Source: Massilia rhizosphaerae
GTDB taxonomy: Bacteria; Pseudomonadota; Gammaproteobacteria; Burkholderiales; Burkholderiaceae_D
Direction of reading: 5' to 3'
NCBI RefSeq assembly: GCF_016093545.1
Contig: NZ_JADKYX010000021.1
Location: forward strand, 1-64,000
DNA: 64,000 nt
A model generated the notes under the pieces. That model did not search any database, was not told the origin of the DNA, and worked only from the letters and a program-made list of their open reading frames with translations. Of this stretch, positions 60,078-64,000 are shown in pieces. The stretch's first letter is position 1, and each line of letters begins with the position of its first letter. The position numbers and the translations under genes are program-made.

Positions 60078-62945
60078 TCACGCCGCGGCGGCGGTACGGG
60101 CCAGCAGCGCGGCACAGCCGGAGGCCGGCAGCGGACGGCTGACGTAATACCCCTGGATCTCGTCGCAGTCGTATTGTTCCAGTTCGCGCAACTGCGCCAC
60201 GTTCTCCACGCCTTCCGCCACGACCTTGAGGCTCAGGCTGTGCGCGAGGCGGATCACGGCCTTGGTGATGGTCGCGTCGTCCGGATCGTCCGGCAAGTCG
60301 CGCACGAACGTGCGGTCGATCTTGAGCGCGTCCAGCGGGAAGCGCTTCAGGTAGGCCAGGCTCGAATAGCCCGTGCCGAAATCGTCCACCGACAGGCGCA
60401 TGCCGAGGGCCTTGATGCGCGTGAGGATCTCGACGGCCGCTTCCGGGTTCGTCATCAGCATCGACTCGGTGAGTTCGAATTCCAGCAGCGCGGGGTCGAC
60501 GCCGGCGGCGCCGACGATGCGTTCGACGGCGCCGGCCAGGTCGGCCTGCTGCAGCTGGCGCGCGGACAGGTTGATCGCCACCGGCGGCACCGCCATGCCC
60601 TGCGCCTGCCACGCCTGGATCTGGCGGCACGCCTCGCCGATCGCCCATTCGCCGACGGGCAGGATCAGGCCCGTGTCTTCCAGGATCGCAATGAATTCGA
60701 GCGGCGGCACGAGGCCGCGCTGCGGATGGTTCCAGCGCAGCAGCGCTTCGAAGCCGCTGATCTCGCCCGTGGCCAGGTCGAGCTTGGGCTGGTAGTGCAG
60801 CAGGAATTCGCCGCGCTCCAGCGCCTGGCGCAGCTGGGCCTCGGTCTGCAGGCGCTGGGTCGCGTTCTCGTGCATCTCGGCGAGGTAGAACTGGTAGTTG
60901 TTGCGGCCGCCGTTCTTGGCGCCGTACATGGCCGTGTCGGCGTTCTTGAGCAGGCTTTCCGCGTCGCGGCCGTTTTCGGGGTACGTGGCGATGCCCACGC
61001 TGGCCGACACGAACAGGGGCTGGCCCGCGAGGTAGAACGGCTGCGCCAGCACCTCGACGACGCGCGCGGCGATGGCGGCCACGTCGCCGTCGTTCGCCAG
61101 CGCGGGCAGCACGAACGCGAATTCGTCGCCGCCCAGCCGCGCCACCACGTCGGCGGCGCGGGCGCAGGCCGACAGGCGCTTGGCGGCCTGCACGAGCAGC
61201 TGGTCGCCGACGCCGTGGCCCAGCATGTCGTTGACGTTCTTGAAGCGGTCCAGGTCGATGAACATGACGGCCACGCGGCCGCGCTTGCCCTCCGTGTCGC
61301 GCGCGGCCTGGGCGATGGCTTCCTCGAGGCAGGCGGCGAAGCGGCGCCGGTTCGGCAAATTCGTCAGCGGGTCGTACTGGGCCAGCCAGGTCAGGCGGTT
61401 GCGCGCCTCGTGGCGTTCGACGGCCGTGGCCACGATGTTCGCGACGCCGTGCAGGAAGTTGGCGTCGTCGCTGCCGAAGCGGCGCGCGTCGTCGGCATAT
61501 ACGCCGAGCACGCCGAACGTGCGCTCGCCGCACACGATCGCGGTGTCGATGCCCGTCGCGAGATTGTGCGCGGCGGCCAGCGGCGCGAACCACGCGCGCC
61601 GCGCGGCCGGTTCGCCCGCGGCGAGCGGCGCGCCCGGCACGCCGCCCAGCTGCAGGCCGGCGGCCGGTCCCAGCCAGCCGGCGCCGGCCCGCACCACCAT
61701 GCCGTTCGCCGTCGCCTCGAACAGCGCGGCGCAGGGCGCCCGCAAGGCGCGCGCGGCGGCGTCGGCCGCGTCCAGGAACAGCTCTTCGAGGCCGTTCGCG
61801 GCCAGCGCCTTGCGCCCGAGTTCCGCGATCAGGGTCTGGCGCTGGGCGTTCTCGACGATCGTGCGCTCGAATTCCTTGCGCTCCGTGATGTCGATGTCGA
61901 TGCAGATGTAGCGCTCGATCTTGTTCGCCGCGTCGAACATCGGCACGATGGTGCGATACCAGTGGCGCCGGCCATGGCGGCCGGAGATGACGACCTCGCC
62001 GTTCCAGACGCGGTCCGACGGGCGCCACGGCAGGCGCGCGCCGGCTGGCCGGCCGACGTCGGCCAGGGCCTGGCCCACGACTTCGGGCCGGGTGAAGCCG
62101 CTGCTCGTCACGAACAGGTCGTTGACGCCGTTGATGATGCCGGCGGCGTCGGCTTCGCACACGATCGCGGCCTGGTCCATCGCGCTCTTGTGCTGCATGA
62201 GGGAGTTCATCAGCGATTCGATGCGCTGGCCGAACTGGTCGCGCAGGCTGGCGGCGCCGCGGTTGACGGCGCGGATCGCTTCCTGGATCTCCGTCGGCGC
62301 GTCGGCCAGCAGCGCCGCTTCGTCCGTCACGCGGCCCGCCGCCGCGTCGTGCTCGAACGAGCGCAGCCGCCCCAGGTTGTCGAGCCAGCTGCGCACGAGC
62401 GTGCGCATGAGCGCCAGGCTGGCGACGAACACGACGAGCGCCACGCCGGCCGAGTCCAGCACGAGGCTCCACAACTGGGCCGCCAGCTTGCCTTCGTCGA
62501 ACTTCAGGCGCACGACGCCGTAGTCCTTGCCGCCCACGGTGGCGATGCGGTTGACGTCGTACAGCTTGTCGGCGATGAGGGCCGTCAGCCATGCGGGCGC
62601 GAGGGCGCGCGTCACGCGCGGCGCGTCGACGCGGATGGTGCCGCCGGCCATGTCGATGAACTCGGCGCGCTTGAACGGCGACTGGAACAGCATCTTGCCG
62701 AGCGTGCGCTTGACCGTGTCGTAGTCGCCGATGACGACGCTGTCCTCGATCGTCTGCGTGGCCACCTCGACGAGCGTGAGCGCGGTGTCCTGCGTCTCCT
62801 CGATGTGCTGCAGGAACTGGTAGCGGTAGAACAGGCCCAGGCCGGTGCCCATCGACAGCAGCAAGGTGAGGCCGAACACGGTGAACACGCGCCCGGCGAG
62901 CGAGCGCGGCAGCAGGCGCGCGCGGCGTGGCTGGCGCGGCGTCAT
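60078..62945 (-). CDS. GGDEF-EAL c-di-GMP enzyme with PAS and GAF domains
   Basis: A 955-aa membrane signalling protein: TM1 about 19-41, periplasmic region (about 45-155), TM2 about 160-182, HAMP-like stalk, PAS (about 235-370; GIINGVNDLFVTSSGFTRPE), GAF (about 385-520), GGDEF domain with intact GGDEF (605-609), and EAL domain with EAL (733-735) plus DDFGTGYSSLAYLKRFP. GGDEF domains make and EAL domains degrade c-di-GMP; both motifs are complete, so either or both activities are possible. Its start overlaps the stop of the PhnD-like gene (ATGA), suggesting the binding protein controls it. Confidence 0.95.
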   Translation of the reverse strand: MTPRQPRRARLLPRSLAGRVFTVFGLTLLLSMGTGLGLFYRYQFLQHIEETQDTALTLVEVATQTIEDSVVIGDYDTVKRTLGKMLFQSPFKRAEFIDMAGGTIRVDAPRVTRALAPAWLTALIADKLYDVNRIATVGGKDYGVVRLKFDEGKLAAQLWSLVLDSAGVALVVFVASLALMRTLVRSWLDNLGRLRSFEHDAAAGRVTDEAALLADAPTEIQEAIRAVNRGAASLRDQFGQRIESLMNSLMQHKSAMDQAAIVCEADAAGIINGVNDLFVTSSGFTRPEVVGQALADVGRPAGARLPWRPSDRVWNGEVVISGRHGRRHWYRTIVPMFDAANKIERYICIDIDITERKEFERTIVENAQRQTLIAELGRKALAANGLEELFLDAADAAARALRAPCAALFEATANGMVVRAGAGWLGPAAGLQLGGVPGAPLAAGEPAARRAWFAPLAAAHNLATGIDTAIVCGERTFGVLGVYADDARRFGSDDANFLHGVANIVATAVERHEARNRLTWLAQYDPLTNLPNRRRFAACLEEAIAQAARDTEGKRGRVAVMFIDLDRFKNVNDMLGHGVGDQLLVQAAKRLSACARAADVVARLGGDEFAFVLPALANDGDVAAIAARVVEVLAQPFYLAGQPLFVSASVGIATYPENGRDAESLLKNADTAMYGAKNGGRNNYQFYLAEMHENATQRLQTEAQLRQALERGEFLLHYQPKLDLATGEISGFEALLRWNHPQRGLVPPLEFIAILEDTGLILPVGEWAIGEACRQIQAWQAQGMAVPPVAINLSARQLQQADLAGAVERIVGAAGVDPALLEFELTESMLMTNPEAAVEILTRIKALGMRLSVDDFGTGYSSLAYLKRFPLDALKIDRTFVRDLPDDPDDATITKAVIRLAHSLSLKVVAEGVENVAQLRELEQYDCDEIQGYYVSRPLPASGCAALLARTAAAA

Positions 62946-63802
62946 CGGACGGTTGCCGGCGCGTTCGCGTAGAACGTGCGGTAGGCGGCGAAGTCGGCCT
63001 CGGTGGCGGGGATGAACGCGAGCGGCGCCGGCACGTGCACGAGCTGCGCCGCGTCGGCGAGGATGCGGCGGCCTTCCGGATCCTTGTCCATGCCGAAGAA
63101 AGCCTGGGCGACGGCGCGCACCTGCGCGGGCGGCACCCGCGGCGACGCCATCAGCGCCTGGTCGTTGAACGGCGTGGAACTCCACAGCACGCGGAACGAC
63201 TTGCCTTCGCGGCCGTGGTAGCTCGCCACGAGCGCGGAACTGGCGCCCGCGGCCTTGACCGCGCCGGCGAACAGCTGGGTGAAGGCGGCATCCGTGTTGC
63301 CGGTGAAGACGACGTTGACGGGGATGTTCCGCTGGTACAACTGCGTGTACGCGATCTTGTAGCCGAGCGGCGCTTCCGGGCCGGGAAAGGCGACGGCGGC
63401 GCCGGCCAGGTCCTCGATGCGCCGGATGGGCGAGTCGGCCGGCACGACGATTTGCGACTGCACGGGCGCCGCCGCGCGGCGGCCGAACACGGTCCAGCCC
63501 ATCCTCGCGCGCTCGGGACTGAACAAGTGGTTCGTGAACGCGAAGTCGACTTCGCGCATGAGCACATAGCTCGTCGTGTCGGCCGACGTGCGCCCCAGTT
63601 TGAGGTTCAGCCGCACGCCGCTTTTTTCCGACACGTAGCGGATGATCGGATTCCAGAAGCCGGCCGAGACCTGCAGGTTGTACAGGTTCACCGGCGAGAA
63701 GTTGTAGGCCGGGGCGTCGGCGCGGGCGGCGCCGGCGGCGAGCAGGCCGGCCAGGACGAAGACGACGACCGGGACGGGACGGACGATGGCGGGACGGAGC
63801 AT
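62942..63802 (-). CDS. PhnD-like periplasmic substrate-binding protein
   Basis: A 286-aa exported protein (signal peptide about 1-28, ending AARA) of the phosphate/phosphonate-binding PhnD-like family: GFWNPIIRYVSEKSGVRLNL, REVDFAFTNHLFSPERAR, RIEDLAGAAVAFPGPEAPLG and TDAAFTQLFAGAVKAAG. No ABC transporter genes are nearby; instead it is translationally coupled to the GGDEF-EAL gene. It probably acts as a periplasmic sensor that docks on that enzyme rather than as a transporter subunit. Ligand unknown. Confidence 0.85.
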   Translation of the reverse strand: MLRPAIVRPVPVVVFVLAGLLAAGAARADAPAYNFSPVNLYNLQVSAGFWNPIIRYVSEKSGVRLNLKLGRTSADTTSYVLMREVDFAFTNHLFSPERARMGWTVFGRRAAAPVQSQIVVPADSPIRRIEDLAGAAVAFPGPEAPLGYKIAYTQLYQRNIPVNVVFTGNTDAAFTQLFAGAVKAAGASSALVASYHGREGKSFRVLWSSTPFNDQALMASPRVPPAQVRAVAQAFFGMDKDPEGRRILADAAQLVHVPAPLAFIPATEADFAAYRTFYANAPATVR

Positions 63803-64000
63803 GGGTCGTGAGACGGGATGCCGGCAAGTTGGTCGAAATGTATGATGACTATAACATATTACTGATTTGCAACAATACGGATAATTTTACCAATGCACCA
63901 ACGCAACAGTCGCCATCGCGAGGCCAGGCATCCGTGGAGGCCGGGCCGGCGGCCGATCAGGCGGCCGTCCGGCCTGCGGCCCGGACACGCCGCAGCGCGC
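63803..64000. other. Right-edge intergenic region
   Basis: An AT-rich stretch (63838-63895) upstream of the PhnD-like gene probably contains its promoter. From ATG 63894 a plus-strand frame is open to the window edge, but its Arg/Pro-rich composition gives no support for a gene. Confidence 0.35.

Noticed and set aside
63894..64000. Open frame at the right edge (MHQRNSRHRE...)
   Set aside because: Arg/Pro-rich, no Shine-Dalgarno and too short to judge.

Overview
The window is GC-rich chromosomal DNA from a betaproteobacterium, most likely of the Oxalobacteraceae (Massilia-like). This is an inference from gene order (thrS-infC-rpmI-rplT-pheS-pheT-ihfA-merR, smc-zipA-ligA, gcvT-gcvH-gcvP behind a tandem glycine riboswitch) and from protein style; no database search was possible. 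Most of the DNA is dense core genome with short gaps, several 4-bp ATGA/TTGA start-stop overlaps, and long antisense open frames that are only GC-driven shadows.

Layout. 1-1500: a C4-dicarboxylate transporter gene (dctA) whose terminator is followed at once by what looks like the 5' end of a group II intron running off the left edge. 1600-7000: an accessory island of decayed insertion sequences (two IS5-type elements, an ISAs1 fragment, a second IS5 fragment) and gene remnants. It encloses one intact unusual gene (3534-5648, minus strand) coding for a protein with seven near-identical 52-residue propeller blades inside an aegerolysin-like domain, plus a papain/C39-like C-terminal domain. 7000-16900: 3-hydroxybutyrate dehydrogenase, an alpha/beta hydrolase, RidA, RelA, an MlaE/MCE/lipoprotein trio without its ATPase, a thioredoxin-reductase-like flavoprotein and a CDF metal exporter. 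16940-25430: tRNA-Val, the translation cluster thrS-infC-rpmI-rplT-pheST, then ihfA and a MerR regulator. 25600-33100: a NarL-type response regulator and CHASE3 histidine kinase pair, a Crp/Fnr regulator, RF3 and a chemoreceptor-like protein that has lost its signalling tip. 33200-38000: glycine cleavage operon with riboswitch. 38150-55250: ClpP-like protease, KGG stress protein, DUF1631 protein, PAP2 phosphatase, then the operon-like run smc-zipA-ligA-galU-def-small outer-membrane protein, and two exported hydrolases. 55390-58710: a compact signalling operon (helical protein, double-domain KaiC, hybrid histidine kinase). 58700-63800: an aminotransferase and a translationally coupled PhnD-like binding protein plus GGDEF-EAL enzyme.

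Short GC-rich palindromes sharing a GTAGGGTGGGC / GCCCACCCTAC core recur in at least seven intergenic places and look like a REP-type family. The best candidates for undescribed biology are the propeller/aegerolysin/cysteine-peptidase protein and the three-gene KaiC operon; smaller oddities are an AUA start codon for infC, a C33 in the tRNA-Val anticodon loop, and altered metal- or cofactor-binding residues in two enzymes.
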